A stretch of DNA of 64,000 bases. Source: Hymenobacter canadensis (GTDB lineage Bacteria; Bacteroidota; Bacteroidia; Cytophagales; Hymenobacteraceae). The notes under the pieces are model-generated. The model searched no databases. It was not told the DNA's origin and worked only from the letters and a program-made list of their open reading frames with translations. Shown here piece after piece: positions 1 to 7,965 of this stretch. The stretch lies in contig NZ_CP114767.1 in assembly GCF_027359925.1 (NCBI RefSeq), positions 744,001 to 808,000 on the forward strand, written 5' to 3'. Numbering within the stretch: the stretch's first letter is position 1; every line of letters starts with the position of its first letter. Both the position numbers and the translations under genes were made by a program.

Positions 1-1
1 G

Positions 2-526
2 GAGGTCATGCAGGTGTCGCAGGTGGAGGAGATGCACGACTACGTGGACGTGTTCCAGGTGGGCGCGCGCAACACCCAGAACTTCAATCTGCTGGATGCC
101 CTGGGTGGCGTGGATAAGCCCGTGATGATCAAGCGCGGCATTTCCGGCACCATCGAGGAGTTGCTGTCGTCGGCCGAGTACGTGTTTTCGGGCGGCAACG
201 AGAAGTTGATTCTCTGCGAGCGGGGCATCCGCACCTTTGAAACCGCCTCGCGTAACACCTTGGACCTGAACGCGGTGCCCATACTGAAAGAGAAAACCCA
301 CCTACCCGTCATCGTGGACCCCTCACACGGCATCGGCATCCGCGAGTACGTGCCCACCATGGCCCTGGCCGGCGTGATGGCCGGTGCCGACGGCATCATC
401 TACGAAGCCCACGAAAAGCCCGAAGAAGCCGCCTCCGACGGCGCCCAGACCCTGAATTTCCAGGAGTCGGAGCGCCTGATCCGCAACCTGCGCAAAGTGT
501 ACGCCCTGCGCCAGGAGTTGGAGTAA
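2..526 (+). CDS. 3-deoxy-7-phosphoheptulonate (DAHP) synthase, 3' part
   Basis: The 5' end lies outside the window; the frame is open from base 2, so the first Met seen (base 8) is internal and belongs to the family motif EVM. DAHP synthase condenses phosphoenolpyruvate and erythrose 4-phosphate, the first step of the shikimate pathway. Family motifs in order are [47 protein letters not shown] and [10 protein letters not shown], typical of the AroA/AroF type I-beta class. The protein ends about 25 residues after the barrel, so there is no C-terminal chorismate mutase as in some Bacteroidota fusions. An N-terminal regulatory or mutase domain cannot be excluded. The product feeds Phe and Tyr synthesis, which is relevant to the phhA genes downstream. 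Confidence 0.93.
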   Translation, partial: EVMQVSQVEEMHDYVDVFQVGARNTQNFNLLDALGGVDKPVMIKRGISGTIEELLSSAEYVFSGGNEKLILCERGIRTFETASRNTLDLNAVPILKEKTHLPVIVDPSHGIGIREYVPTMALAGVMAGADGIIYEAHEKPEEAASDGAQTLNFQESERLIRNLRKVYALRQELE

Positions 527-552
527 GTCCATCAGGCAGGCAAAAAAAGAAC

Positions 553-645
553 GTCATGCTGAGCTTGTCGAAGCATCTCGCGTGCTGACGTTGGGGTAGT
601 AATCCGGTGTCAGCACGCGAGATGCTTCGGCAAGCTCAGCATGAC
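553..645. repeat. Palindromic repeat, family A copy 1
   Basis: Arms 553-589 and 609-645 are near-perfect inverted repeats around a 19 nt loop. The outer end starts GTCATGCTGAGC and the inner part carries GCATCTCGCGTGCTGAC. It would form a very long RNA hairpin after the DAHP synthase gene. The same design recurs at least seven more times in the window. Confidence 0.9.
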
Positions 646-678
646 TTTTTAATTGGCGTCGGATACGATGCGGCATGA

Positions 679-783
679 TGTGGAGACGCAATATTTTGCG
701 TCTCGTCGTTGAAAAGTCGGAGTCGTGTCGTTCAGCCAAACAACATTAGCAACGCCGAGACGCAAAATATTGCGTCTCTACAT
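679..783. repeat. Palindromic repeat, family B copy 1
   Basis: Imperfect inverted repeat whose arms contain GAGACGCAATATTTTGCGTC and its complement, with CGTTGAA/CAACG inside. It sits directly after the family A element, and together they fill most of the 336 bp gap 527-862. Confidence 0.8.
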
Positions 784-788
784 TGTTC

Positions 789-825
789 AAACCGCCCCGT
801 CTCAATAGAAGGCGGGGCGGTTTTT
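789..825 (+). terminator. Rho-independent terminator
   Basis: Stem CCGCCCC (792-798) pairs with GGGGCGG (814-820) and is followed by a T run. It is the last element before the AraC-type gene and would stop transcripts coming from the DAHP synthase side. Confidence 0.7.
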
Positions 826-850
826 ATATAGCGGAAGCCCGATCTACTGC

Positions 851-857
851 TACCTTG
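851..857 (+). promoter_or_regulatory. Promoter -7 box (TACCTTG) of the AraC-type regulator
   Basis: TACCTTG is one base short of the Bacteroidota box TAnnTTTG. It ends 5 nt before the ATG at 863, so the transcript probably starts at or next to the start codon. Confidence 0.5.
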
Positions 858-862
858 CCGGT

Positions 863-2227
863 ATGTTATTCGGCTTCAACCTCTACAGCGGCTTGCTGCT
901 GCCGTTTTTCCTGCAAGGCGTAATCGTGGCGGCGGTGCTGTGGGCGCGACGGCGGCGCGAGGATACGGCGGCCGACGGCTGGCTGGCCCTGCTGCTGCTG
1001 CTGTTTGCCGTGCGGCTGGCCCAGTGGATGCTGGGCTTTGCCGGCTGGTACGATTCGCACGACGCCCGCACGACGTTCATGTTCTACTGGCCGTTCAGCA
1101 ACTGGCTGGCGGTGGGGCCCGCGCTGTACTTCTACTTCCGCAGCCTCACCAACCAGGAGTTCCGGCTGCAGCGGCGGCACTGGTGGCACTTCGCGCCCGC
1201 GCTGGCCTTTGGGGCGTGGCTGCTGGTAGTATTCGGCTACGATATTGGCTGGTGGCACGGGCTGCAGGGCCAGCCGCTGCCGGGCCATTTCGGCACCAAA
1301 GGCCCTTTAGCCAGCTGGGCCGACTACCAGCCCATCGGGCTGCTGGCCGATACGCTGGGCTACCTCTCGGTGCTGACCTACGCGGTGCACACCCTGCGGG
1401 CTTACCGCGAATACGCCCGCTACCTCAACGACAACTTCTCCGACACCGAGCAGCTCCGGTTTCGGTGGCTGCGCAACGTGCTGGTGGCCGTGGTGGTGGG
1501 CACCGGCGTCACGCTGGTGTTCGGGGTGGTCAACCTCTTCATCACGCCCCTCAACTACGTGCAGAGCTGGTACGATTACCTGTTCACCGGCCTGTTGATC
1601 TACTACCTCAGTATCTCGGGCCTGCTGACGGGCTACCGCCTGGCCGCCCTGCGCTTCCGGTTGCCGACAGATACAGCCACTCCATCAGCGGCCACGCTGC
1701 CGATGGTGGAAGCCGCCGCCGTAGTTTCCGCCGCCGCCGCACCAGCAGCAGACACAACAATCATTTACGAGGCGGTATCCGGTCTGCCTGAAACAACTGT
1801 TTCGCCCGCTGCTGCGGCTGCCAGTGTGCCATTGGCATCCGATGCTGCAGTCGAAGCGCCAATCGAAGCGGCTGCCGAGCCCGATGTGGAGCTGGCCCGC
1901 TGGACGGCCCGGCTGCTGGCCCACATGCAGGCGGCCCGGCCCTACCTGGAGCCCGAGCTGACGCTGGGCGAGCTGGCCACCCAGCTGCGCACCAACACGT
2001 CTTGGCTCTCGAAGGTCATCAACTCCGGCTGCGGCCAGAACTTCAATGACTTCATCAACGAGTACCGGGTGCGCGAGGCCGAGCGCCGCCTCCGAGACCC
2101 ACAGTTCCGGCACTATACCCTGCTGGCCGTAGCCCTGGAGGCCGGCTTCAACTCCAAGTCCACGTTCAACCGCGTCTTTAAAAAGCTCCGCGGCCAGACC
2201 CCCAGCGAAGCAGCCCGGCAGCTGTAG
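863..2227 (+). CDS. AraC-family transcriptional regulator with N-terminal membrane domain
   Basis: 454 residues. The first ~260 residues hold about seven hydrophobic segments (for example LLLPFFLQGVIVAAVLW and LLALLLLLFAVRLAQWML), then an Ala/Val/Pro-rich linker (about 270-340), then a C-terminal AraC-type double helix-turn-helix (about 350-454) with LTLGELATQL, SWLSKVIN, FNDFINEYRV and GFNSKSTFNRVFKK. This is the 7TM-like plus HTH layout common in Bacteroidota, in which a membrane-bound sensor regulates nearby or distant promoters directly. The start at 863 fits the promoter box 5 nt upstream. Target genes are unknown. Confidence 0.88.
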   Translation: MLFGFNLYSGLLLPFFLQGVIVAAVLWARRRREDTAADGWLALLLLLFAVRLAQWMLGFAGWYDSHDARTTFMFYWPFSNWLAVGPALYFYFRSLTNQEFRLQRRHWWHFAPALAFGAWLLVVFGYDIGWWHGLQGQPLPGHFGTKGPLASWADYQPIGLLADTLGYLSVLTYAVHTLRAYREYARYLNDNFSDTEQLRFRWLRNVLVAVVVGTGVTLVFGVVNLFITPLNYVQSWYDYLFTGLLIYYLSISGLLTGYRLAALRFRLPTDTATPSAATLPMVEAAAVVSAAAAPAADTTIIYEAVSGLPETTVSPAAAAASVPLASDAAVEAPIEAAAEPDVELARWTARLLAHMQAARPYLEPELTLGELATQLRTNTSWLSKVINSGCGQNFNDFINEYRVREAERRLRDPQFRHYTLLAVALEAGFNSKSTFNRVFKKLRGQTPSEAARQL

Positions 2228-2382
2228 AGACGCATTCTTGCGTCTCGCCGTTGAACGACTGGCCCTGCGTCAACAGTCCGATGTAGAGACTCGACACTTC
2301 GCGTCTCGGCGTTGAACGACCCGGAACCGCGCCAATCAAACAACTTCAGCAACGGCGAGATGCGAAGTGTCGCGTCTCTACG
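2225..2382. repeat. Nested palindromic repeat, family B copy 2
   Basis: A first left arm (2225-2263, GTAGAGACGC...GCGTCTCGCCGTTGAACGAC) is followed by a second, similar left arm (about 2283-2322) and one right arm (about 2344-2382, CAACGGCGAGATGCG...CGCGTCTCTAC). It therefore looks like a full element plus a half copy. It begins inside the stop-codon region of the AraC-type gene. Confidence 0.75.
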
Positions 2383-2397
2383 CCTGCCCAGTGTCAA

Positions 2398-2440
2398 ACT
2401 ATAAATTGGGGCGTCCCAGGCTGTAAACTGGGGCGTTTGG
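2398..2440. repeat. Short direct repeat
   Basis: Two copies of a unit like TATAAAYTGGGGCGT lie in tandem, separated by about 10 bases, between the family B palindrome and the next gene. No function is evident. Confidence 0.4.
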
Positions 2441-2494
2441 GGGCGGCGGGGGCAGTTCCTTTGGGACATCGTTTCACTTCAACCCCCCATTGCC

Positions 2495-2881
2495 ATGCGT
2501 ACTTTCCTGCCTTCCCGTACGGCCGCCGTTGCCACTTTCGCCGCCCTATTACTGCTCGTTACGGCCTGCTGGGCGGGCATCACTTCCAATCTGCTCATTG
2601 AGCCGGGCAAGCAGTTTGTGCTGGGCGGCGGGCAGCTGGGCGGCTTCAAAGTAGAGGCCCACAACGTGGGCACCGTGCCCGTCGAGTTCAAGGAGCGGCC
2701 TCGGGGCGGCGGCATTTGCGGCAAAACCACCCTGGCTCCCGGCGAGCGGGGTACGTTGCGGTTCATGGCCGGTTCCACAGCCGTGCTGCTCAACCCCTCC
2801 GCCCAGCAGGCCAAAGTAGACCTCAAAATCACCGGCGACACCCGTCTCAGCATGACCTACGAGCCCAACGGCAAGCTGTAG
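2495..2881 (+). CDS. Small putative lipoprotein, unknown function
   Basis: 128 residues. The N-terminus has a basic region (MRTFLPSRTAA), a hydrophobic core (FAALLLLV) and a lipobox-like VTAC at about residues 22-25, so export and lipid attachment are likely. The mature part is rich in Gly and beta-type segments (KQFVLGGGQLGGFKVEAHNVGTV) and resembles small beta-sandwich envelope proteins, but no family is recognised. It is flanked by repeats on the left and by the phhA1 control region on the right, and no operon partner is seen. Confidence 0.65.
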   Translation: MRTFLPSRTAAVATFAALLLLVTACWAGITSNLLIEPGKQFVLGGGQLGGFKVEAHNVGTVPVEFKERPRGGGICGKTTLAPGERGTLRFMAGSTAVLLNPSAQQAKVDLKITGDTRLSMTYEPNGKL

Positions 2882-3041
2882 GCCAATGCACTGCTTGGTA
2901 GCTTATGCCTTTCGATTCGATAGGGCGTTGCTGCTGAATGGCACTCTTATCCTGAAAATGACCCGAAGAAAATAGGTGGTTTGGCTGTAGAGTAAATGTA
3001 TTACATAGGAAGAGGGTGTAAATAATGAGGCTGCTGAAAAC

Positions 3042-3070
3042 TTGTTTATTCCAGAAGTCTTCTATATTTG
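3042..3070 (+). promoter_or_regulatory. Promoter of phhA copy 1
   Basis: Box TATATTTG (3063-3070) matches TAnnTTTG exactly, with TTG 18 nt upstream (3042-3044) as the -33 element. The surrounding sequence is AT-rich. The box ends 4 nt before an ATG (3075), so the leader ORF is probably translated from a leaderless message. Confidence 0.7.
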
Positions 3071-3074
3071 CATC

Positions 3075-3161
3075 ATGCTGAACCTAAACGCGAAACGCTT
3101 TATGACCATTAATCGTCCTGTCCAGGACGAGGTCGGGCGCTTTTGCGGAAATGAAAGGTAG
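3075..3161 (+). CDS. Leader ORF upstream of phhA copy 1
   Basis: 28 codons (begins MLNLNAKRF, ends CGNER) placed exactly like the Tyr-rich leader of the other phhA cassette: right behind the promoter box and before a terminator hairpin. It has no Tyr codon and only two Phe codons, so no control amino acid is apparent. It spans a small hairpin (3113-3120 with 3123-3130) and the antiterminator strand 3132-3138. Translation is inferred from position only; it may be a decayed leader. Confidence 0.4.
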   Translation: MLNLNAKRFMTINRPVQDEVGRFCGNER

Positions 3162-3233
3162 AACACAGCATGCTTCTCCTTCTCTGAAATCCACTTAAGA
3201 GCCCGACTCCTCCCCAGGAGCCGGGCTTTTTTT
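3113..3233 (+). promoter_or_regulatory. Attenuator-like alternative hairpins of phhA copy 1
   Basis: Three competing elements can be drawn: hairpin TCGTCCTG/CAGGACGA (3113-3130); antiterminator GTCGGGC (3132-3138) with GCCCGAC (3201-3207), seven perfect pairs; and terminator AGCCCGACTCCT (3200-3211) with AGGAGCCGGGCT (3216-3227), one mismatch, followed by seven T. The antiterminator and terminator share 3201-3207, so they exclude each other. The terminator ends about 16 nt before the phhA1 start codon. Confidence 0.6.
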
Positions 3234-3249
3234 CTGTCCTGTACGCGCT

Positions 3250-3984
3250 ATGATACAGCAACACTACGACCGGTACACCACGCAGGATCAGCTGGTTTGG
3301 AAGGTATTGTTTGACCGCCAGACGGCCCTGCTGCACAAGCGCGCCTGCTCGGCGTTTGGCCGGGGGCTGGAGGCCGTGGGCTTCCACCGCAACGCCATTC
3401 CCAACTTCCAGGAAGTAAGCCAGCGCCTGCAGAAGGCCACTGGCTGGCAGCTGGAACCGGTGCAGGGCATGCTCAATGATGCCGAGTTCTTTGGGTTGCT
3501 GGCCCAGCGCAAGTTCCCGGCTACCGTCTGGATCCGGAGCATGGCCCAGTTCGACTTCATCGAGGAGCCCGACCTGTTCCACGGCGTGTTCGGCCACGTG
3601 CCGCTGCTCATGGACCAGGCCTTTGCTGATTTCCTGCACTTCCTCGGCCAGGTAGCCGCCCAGCACCTCGATGATGCCGTGGCCCTGGCCCGCCTGGAGC
3701 GGCTCTACGGCTTCACGGTGCAGTTCGGGCTGGTGGAGGAGCACGGCCAGACGCGTATGTACGGGGCCGGCCTGCTCTCCTCGTCGGGCGAAATTCACCA
3801 CTGCATCGGCGACATCACGCGCCGCTTTCCTTTCGACCTAGCTACCGTGCTGCACACGCCCTACAGCGAAGCCCACCTCCAAGATCAGTATTTCGTGCTC
3901 AACAGCTGGGCGCAGCTCACCGAAAGTGTAGCCGAGCTGGCCGCGTTGTTGTCGTCGGGCTGGGAGTTGCAGCCGGTGGAGTAA
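3250..3984 (+). CDS. Phenylalanine 4-hydroxylase-like protein, active-site-degenerate paralog
   Basis: 244 residues, aromatic amino acid hydroxylase catalytic domain of the bacterial short type. The two iron-binding His are present (H111 and H116 in FHGVFGHVP). The third iron ligand, normally Glu in YWFTVEFGL, is Gln here (YGFTVQFGL, Q158, codon CAG at 3721). The Trp that stacks on the substrate ring is Gly154, and the acidic residue after the first His is Gly112. Substrate-site WIR and GAGLLSS motifs remain. The intact frame argues against a dead pseudogene; a pseudoenzyme, a regulatory partner or a changed reaction is more likely. The promoter and leader lie immediately upstream, and a second, intact phhA is at 8059-8817. 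Confidence 0.9.
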   Translation: MIQQHYDRYTTQDQLVWKVLFDRQTALLHKRACSAFGRGLEAVGFHRNAIPNFQEVSQRLQKATGWQLEPVQGMLNDAEFFGLLAQRKFPATVWIRSMAQFDFIEEPDLFHGVFGHVPLLMDQAFADFLHFLGQVAAQHLDDAVALARLERLYGFTVQFGLVEEHGQTRMYGAGLLSSSGEIHHCIGDITRRFPFDLATVLHTPYSEAHLQDQYFVLNSWAQLTESVAELAALLSSGWELQPVE

Positions 3985-4046
3985 GCAGCCGGAAAGGCGT
4001 AAGGCAGGACGCTGTATTGTGGCACTTCCAGCGCTGTACGTGAAGG

Positions 4047-4103
4047 CCTAGTACTTAAAAAGCCTCCTGGATTAATCATCCAGGAGGCTTTTTAAGTACT
4101 AGG
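4047..4103. terminator. Bidirectional terminator
   Basis: A 24 bp perfect stem (4047-4070 with 4080-4103) has A and T runs on both sides of AGCCTCCTGG. It separates the phhA1 gene (plus) from the PID-CTERM gene (minus), which converge here. Confidence 0.9.
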
Positions 4104-4121
4104 CTTGCTGAATATGGTTTA

Positions 4122-4364
4122 TCAGCCAGCATCATCGCGCTGCTTGCTGGCTGCGGATGAGCGGCGCAGGCGGCGTAAGGCCAGCGCACCACCGGCCAGC
4201 AGTAGCAACGATGCGCCACCATCAATCGGGACGGCAGTTGGATTGTTGGGGTCGGGTGTGGGGCCGCCCGTGCCGGGGCCCTGCGCATGGGCAGGCGAAG
4301 TGTGCAGCAGAATAGCCACTAGTCCGATAGTTGGCAGCAGAAAACGGTGAGTAGAGAGCTTCAT
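4122..4364 (-). CDS. Small PID-CTERM protein-sorting-domain protein
   Basis: 80 residues: signal peptide MKLSTHRFLLPTIGLVAILL ending in AHA-Q, a short Gly/Pro/Asn spacer (GPGTGGPTPDPNNPTA), then VPIDGG, a hydrophobic stretch (ASLLLLAGGALAL) and a basic end (RRLRR). This is the layout of the Bacteroidota PID-CTERM sorting signal, here with almost no passenger. The ATG at 4362-4364 is used because the signal peptide begins there. The gene lies 71 nt after the T9SS protein gene on the same strand, probably in one transcript. The protein that recognises PID-CTERM is not in this window. Confidence 0.82.
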   Translation of the reverse strand: MKLSTHRFLLPTIGLVAILLHTSPAHAQGPGTGGPTPDPNNPTAVPIDGGASLLLLAGGALALRRLRRSSAASKQRDDAG

Positions 4365-4435
4365 AGGAGAAAGTCGAGAAACAGGAAGGATGTATTGGAA
4401 GGCGGCGGACACTGGTAATGCCCGCCGCTTTCGAA

Positions 4436-7400
4436 CTACTCTATTACCAAACGTTTGGTGGCTGGGCCAACGAGAGTGGACAATCGTAACGTGTAAACGC
4501 CCTGCGCCAGCCCGCTCACCGACAGCATCTGTGGCGTCCCCGCCGTGCCTGGTGCCCACGAATAGCTGCGAACCGCCTGCCCCAGCGCATTGTACAGCAC
4601 TGCCGTGCCCGGCACGGTGCGTAAAGTAGCAGGCAGAACCAGGGTGGCTGTGGTATGCGCCGGGTTGGGATACAGCTGAATCTGCTGGCCGGCCAGCGTG
4701 GCCGCGCTGGCCAGTATGCGGTTAGTGGTCAGGAGCAGCGAAAACCGCGGGCCGGTGGCGTCTGCGGCTTGGCGGAAGGCGTATACCGGCTGCTGGGCCA
4801 GATCGAGGCTGGTGCCGGTTTCTGCGTCGCGCAGGTAGGCGTAGAGCCCGGCCGGCAGGTTTAGCAGCTGTGCGGCTTCCAGTTGGTAGGAGCCCGATAC
4901 CGGTACGCGCACCTGCAACGGAATCAACACGTCGGCGCGGCTGAGGGCGGGCAGCCCGCTGATGCTCAACTGCTCGGAGCCCACGGGCAACGATAGGCTG
5001 GCCACGTTGCCGGTGGTCAGTTTGTAGGCGTCGAAGGCGGCATCAAAGGCAGATGTAGCGCCCTGCTCAAAATAGACGGTGGCAGCATCGCGCTGAGTAC
5101 CGTTGACCAGATCGAGCTGAAGCAGCGGGCGGGTTTCCAGAGCCGAAGGGCGGTTGAAGTCCGGGTTTTGGTAGGTGGTGAGGCGGGCTGCGTTGCTGAG
5201 CGACAGGCTGCCCGGCGTGCCGGCCGTGGTGGTTCGCACAAAGAAGCCCTGACCCGACGCAATGAAGCGGGCGTCGCCCACACCATTCACGAAGCTGCTG
5301 TAGCTGCCCGCATACGTCCCCGACGACTTGAACACGTACACCGCGTTATCAAGGCCCGAGAGGCCGGTCGTGGCCAGGGTCCAGTCGATGGGGGCGGGAT
5401 AGGGGTTGCCCAGCAGGTGCCAGCCCGAGGTAGGCTGCGTGCCGCGGGTTAGGCCGGTGCGCGCCACGGTCCCGCTCGTGAGCGTACCCACAAAATCGAC
5501 GGTGGCGGTGGCCGGTAGATTCACGGTGTAACCCACACCCGGCGTCATAGCCGCCGATAGGGTCGCCGGCGAAAACCAGCCCTGGTCGAAGCTGGCGGCT
5601 GTGGCATTCACCCGGCTTTCATCGTAGCCAAAAACCGTGGGGAAAGGCGTAACGGCGGCCGGCACCGGGGCCGTATTGTAGGCCGGATTCACAACCGGTG
5701 TAAAGTTGGCCGCGCCCAGGTCAGCTACTGTGGTATTGCTGACGGGCGCACTGTAGTGGCGGTAGCCGGCCCCGGCATTCTGGCTGGGGCTGATGTAGCG
5801 CTGCATCGTGGCGGCCCCGGTTACTACGGCGGAGCCGTTGTTTACTACCATGGCCGTGCCGGAAGCATCCGAAAGCAACGTTAGCGTCTGACTATTGGTA
5901 GCCAGGTTGCCATTCAGGGTCAGCAGGCGGCTCACGGCCAGCGGCCCGGTGAGCTGGGCGCCGGCCGGGCCAACGGTCAGGCCGGCCATGCTGATCAGGT
6001 TGCTGCCGCCCAGGCTTTGCTGGGCGGGGCCGCCCAGGACGAGGGCGCCCGCCCCGATGCAGCTGCCATTGTTCAGGAATGTGCCATTGAGCGTAAGAGT
6101 GCCGCCGCTTGCTACCGTGAGGCTGGCCCCGCTGGCAATGGTGAAGCTGTTGGCGCTGGCGGCGCTGCTCAGCACCGGCATCCGCACGGCTGCAGCCGGA
6201 ATCGTAACATCGGTGGTGGCCGTGGGTAACGTGCTGTTAGCCCAGTTGGCCGGGTCAGTATATACGGTGCTCACGCTGCCGTTCCACTGGCCGTTGGCCG
6301 TGGCGGGCGGATTTACGATGACGGTGATATTAAACTGCCGGCTTGCCACCGGCGTGCCGTTGTCGGTGGCCACAATGCTGATGGTGTTGGTGCCAACGTT
6401 GCACGGAGCCCCGGTTACACTCAGGCTCAGCACCGGGTTGATGCCCGCGCTAACGCTGGACGTGACGTTGCACAGCCCGTTGGTGTTCACGGCCAGTGTC
6501 ACGGCTTGGCCGGCTTCTGGACCCGAAAACTGCGGCGCAATGCTCACCGTCTGGCCCTGGTTGACGGTAATGGTATTGTTGAGCGGCAGATTGGTGGCGG
6601 AAGGCGGCAGGTTGCCGTTCGCGAAAACGCGGTAGGAGATGCATTGCTCATCCAGCCAGTTGACCCCGCTGGGGCTCACGTTGTCGGTGCGGATAGCGTT
6701 GTTAAGGTTGAAGCGGCCCGTCTGGATAAAGTCGCCATTGGTGCCGCGGTTAGCGCCCACCGTGGCCAGCGAGCCGCCGAAGCCATCTACCCCGTTGGAG
6801 GCGTCGCCGGTGGTCCACTGCATGTCGCCATAGGCAAACGTCACGTCATCCGTCGTGACACCCGCCGAGTTGGCCCGAATGACGATCTGGAAGGTGTTTT
6901 TCTTATCTGTTTTGCCGCTGAAGTAGCCTACGCGGTTCCAGGTGACCACCAATCGGTCGGGGTAGAGTTTGTACCAGATGCTGCCGCTACTGGCGGGGCG
7001 CGTGTCCACATCGGCCCAGAACCCCGCCACCATGGGCGTGACAATCGGGAAGCCATTGGCGGAAAACTGCGACACTGAAGCGCCAAACGACAGGTTGCCG
7101 TTGGTGTTGATGTATACGCCAGTGTAGGGCGTACCGAACAGCGTGAACGTGAAGCCCAGCGGAATCAGGCTGGACGAACCGTCGTCGTTGCGTGGCAGGT
7201 TGGTATAGCCGCCGGCGGCCGGAGCCGACACAGAATCCAGCGGCTCGAAGCACGCCGGCAGCTGCGGCGCGGCACTGCTGCCGAGGACCGGGCGGGCGGA
7301 AGACCGGGCCTGGGTGCCGGGCCTGATCAGGCGTTGCTTGCGCAAATCGTACTGCGGATCGAGCAGGGAAGGGTCGATGGCTCGGGACGTGGCTGTTTGA

Positions 7401-7483
7401 GCAGCAGCCTGCTGCCCGAGCGTTCCAGCCAGGCACAGTGCCAGCATCCATCGATAAAACAACACCAGAGGAAACGTGCGCAT
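4436..7483 (-). CDS. T9SS-secreted surface protein with nidogen-like domain
   Basis: 1015 residues. Signal peptide to about residue 29 (LCLAGTLGQQAAAQ); a NIDO-like region (about 85-285) with LGFTFTLFG, VYINTNGNLSFG, GFWADVDTR and QIVIRANSAG; then Ser/Thr/Asn-rich beta repeats, including a segment of the kind placed before adhesin domains (PANWANSTLPTATTDVTIP). The last ~80 residues are a type A T9SS sorting domain (LYPNPAHTTATLVLP, ALGQAVRSY, GLAQGVYTLRL, TKRLVIE). It is expected to be exported by Sec, moved across the outer membrane by T9SS and anchored or released. The upstream region (7484-7680) is strongly AT-rich and probably holds its promoter. Confidence 0.92.
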   Translation of the reverse strand: MRTFPLVLFYRWMLALCLAGTLGQQAAAQTATSRAIDPSLLDPQYDLRKQRLIRPGTQARSSARPVLGSSAAPQLPACFEPLDSVSAPAAGGYTNLPRNDDGSSSLIPLGFTFTLFGTPYTGVYINTNGNLSFGASVSQFSANGFPIVTPMVAGFWADVDTRPASSGSIWYKLYPDRLVVTWNRVGYFSGKTDKKNTFQIVIRANSAGVTTDDVTFAYGDMQWTTGDASNGVDGFGGSLATVGANRGTNGDFIQTGRFNLNNAIRTDNVSPSGVNWLDEQCISYRVFANGNLPPSATNLPLNNTITVNQGQTVSIAPQFSGPEAGQAVTLAVNTNGLCNVTSSVSAGINPVLSLSVTGAPCNVGTNTISIVATDNGTPVASRQFNITVIVNPPATANGQWNGSVSTVYTDPANWANSTLPTATTDVTIPAAAVRMPVLSSAASANSFTIASGASLTVASGGTLTLNGTFLNNGSCIGAGALVLGGPAQQSLGGSNLISMAGLTVGPAGAQLTGPLAVSRLLTLNGNLATNSQTLTLLSDASGTAMVVNNGSAVVTGAATMQRYISPSQNAGAGYRHYSAPVSNTTVADLGAANFTPVVNPAYNTAPVPAAVTPFPTVFGYDESRVNATAASFDQGWFSPATLSAAMTPGVGYTVNLPATATVDFVGTLTSGTVARTGLTRGTQPTSGWHLLGNPYPAPIDWTLATTGLSGLDNAVYVFKSSGTYAGSYSSFVNGVGDARFIASGQGFFVRTTTAGTPGSLSLSNAARLTTYQNPDFNRPSALETRPLLQLDLVNGTQRDAATVYFEQGATSAFDAAFDAYKLTTGNVASLSLPVGSEQLSISGLPALSRADVLIPLQVRVPVSGSYQLEAAQLLNLPAGLYAYLRDAETGTSLDLAQQPVYAFRQAADATGPRFSLLLTTNRILASAATLAGQQIQLYPNPAHTTATLVLPATLRTVPGTAVLYNALGQAVRSYSWAPGTAGTPQMLSVSGLAQGVYTLRLSTLVGPATKRLVIE

Positions 7484-7838
7484 AGTGACTTATGAGTTAA
7501 AGGTGAACGATGAAAAAGGATCGGTTGACAGCAAGCAGCCGGGTCGTCGCCAGCAAACAAAAGCTGCCAACGTAGTATTTAATTTGCATTAAATATATAA
7601 TTTATTTAATTATAAAATACCACATGTGTGTGTGGTGATAATTAATTGTCAGGCAATGATATAGTGCTTATGGGCCTCTCAGCAAGGCAGGCTACTCCAT
7701 AGTGGTAACAGCGCTGAGAATATCCAGGCAAAGGGGGGCGAAAACCGCACGGCCAAAACATTCAAGGCGACAAGGCTGTATTGAGGGCGAATCCAGCGTT
7801 TATAACTGGCCGCGAGTGCCGCCGAATCGGGCAGCCAA
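7484..7838. other. AT-rich divergent intergenic region
   Basis: Lies between the T9SS gene (minus) and the phhA2 leader (plus). The stretch 7575-7645 is very AT-rich compared with the rest of the window and contains a small inverted repeat around ACCAC/GTGGT (about 7620-7637). No gene is supported; open frames here lack any family similarity. Confidence 0.5.
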
Positions 7839-7869
7839 GTTGTTTGCCATGTTTTCCCGCTTACCTTTG
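7839..7869 (+). promoter_or_regulatory. Promoter of phhA copy 2
   Basis: Box TACCTTTG (7862-7869) fits TAnnTTTG exactly, with GTTG (7839-7842) 19 nt upstream as the -33 element. The box ends 6 nt before the leader ATG at 7876, so transcription should begin at or beside that ATG. Confidence 0.75.
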
Positions 7870-7875
7870 CTGCAC

Positions 7876-7965
7876 ATGCTGCTCTTCACGTCCCGCTATT
7901 ATTACGCCGCCACCTATTACGCTCCCCTCCGGAGCGGAGCGGCCACGGCGTATGCGAGGAACTGA
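7876..7965 (+). CDS. Tyrosine-rich leader peptide of phhA copy 2
   Basis: 29 codons: MLLFTSR, then YYYAATYY, then APLRSGAATAYARN. Five of eight consecutive codons (7897-7920) are Tyr and a sixth is near the end (7951). An upstream in-frame ATG at 7849 precedes the promoter box and is unlikely to be on the transcript. Position, length and codon content are those of an attenuation leader: it follows the promoter immediately, overlaps an antiterminator strand and precedes a terminator in front of the enzyme that makes Tyr from Phe. The inference is that ribosomes stall at the Tyr codons when charged tRNA-Tyr is scarce. Confidence 0.72.
   Translation: MLLFTSRYYYAATYYAPLRSGAATAYARN

Noticed and set aside
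3075..3161. Tyr or Phe attenuation leader for phhA copy 1
   Set aside because: The leader position and helices fit, but the codons contain no Tyr run and only two separate Phe codons. It is reported as a diverged leader, not as a working Tyr sensor.
7702..7875. Longer upstream extension of the Tyr-rich ORF
   Set aside because: It lies before or across the predicted promoter, so it would not be on the transcript.
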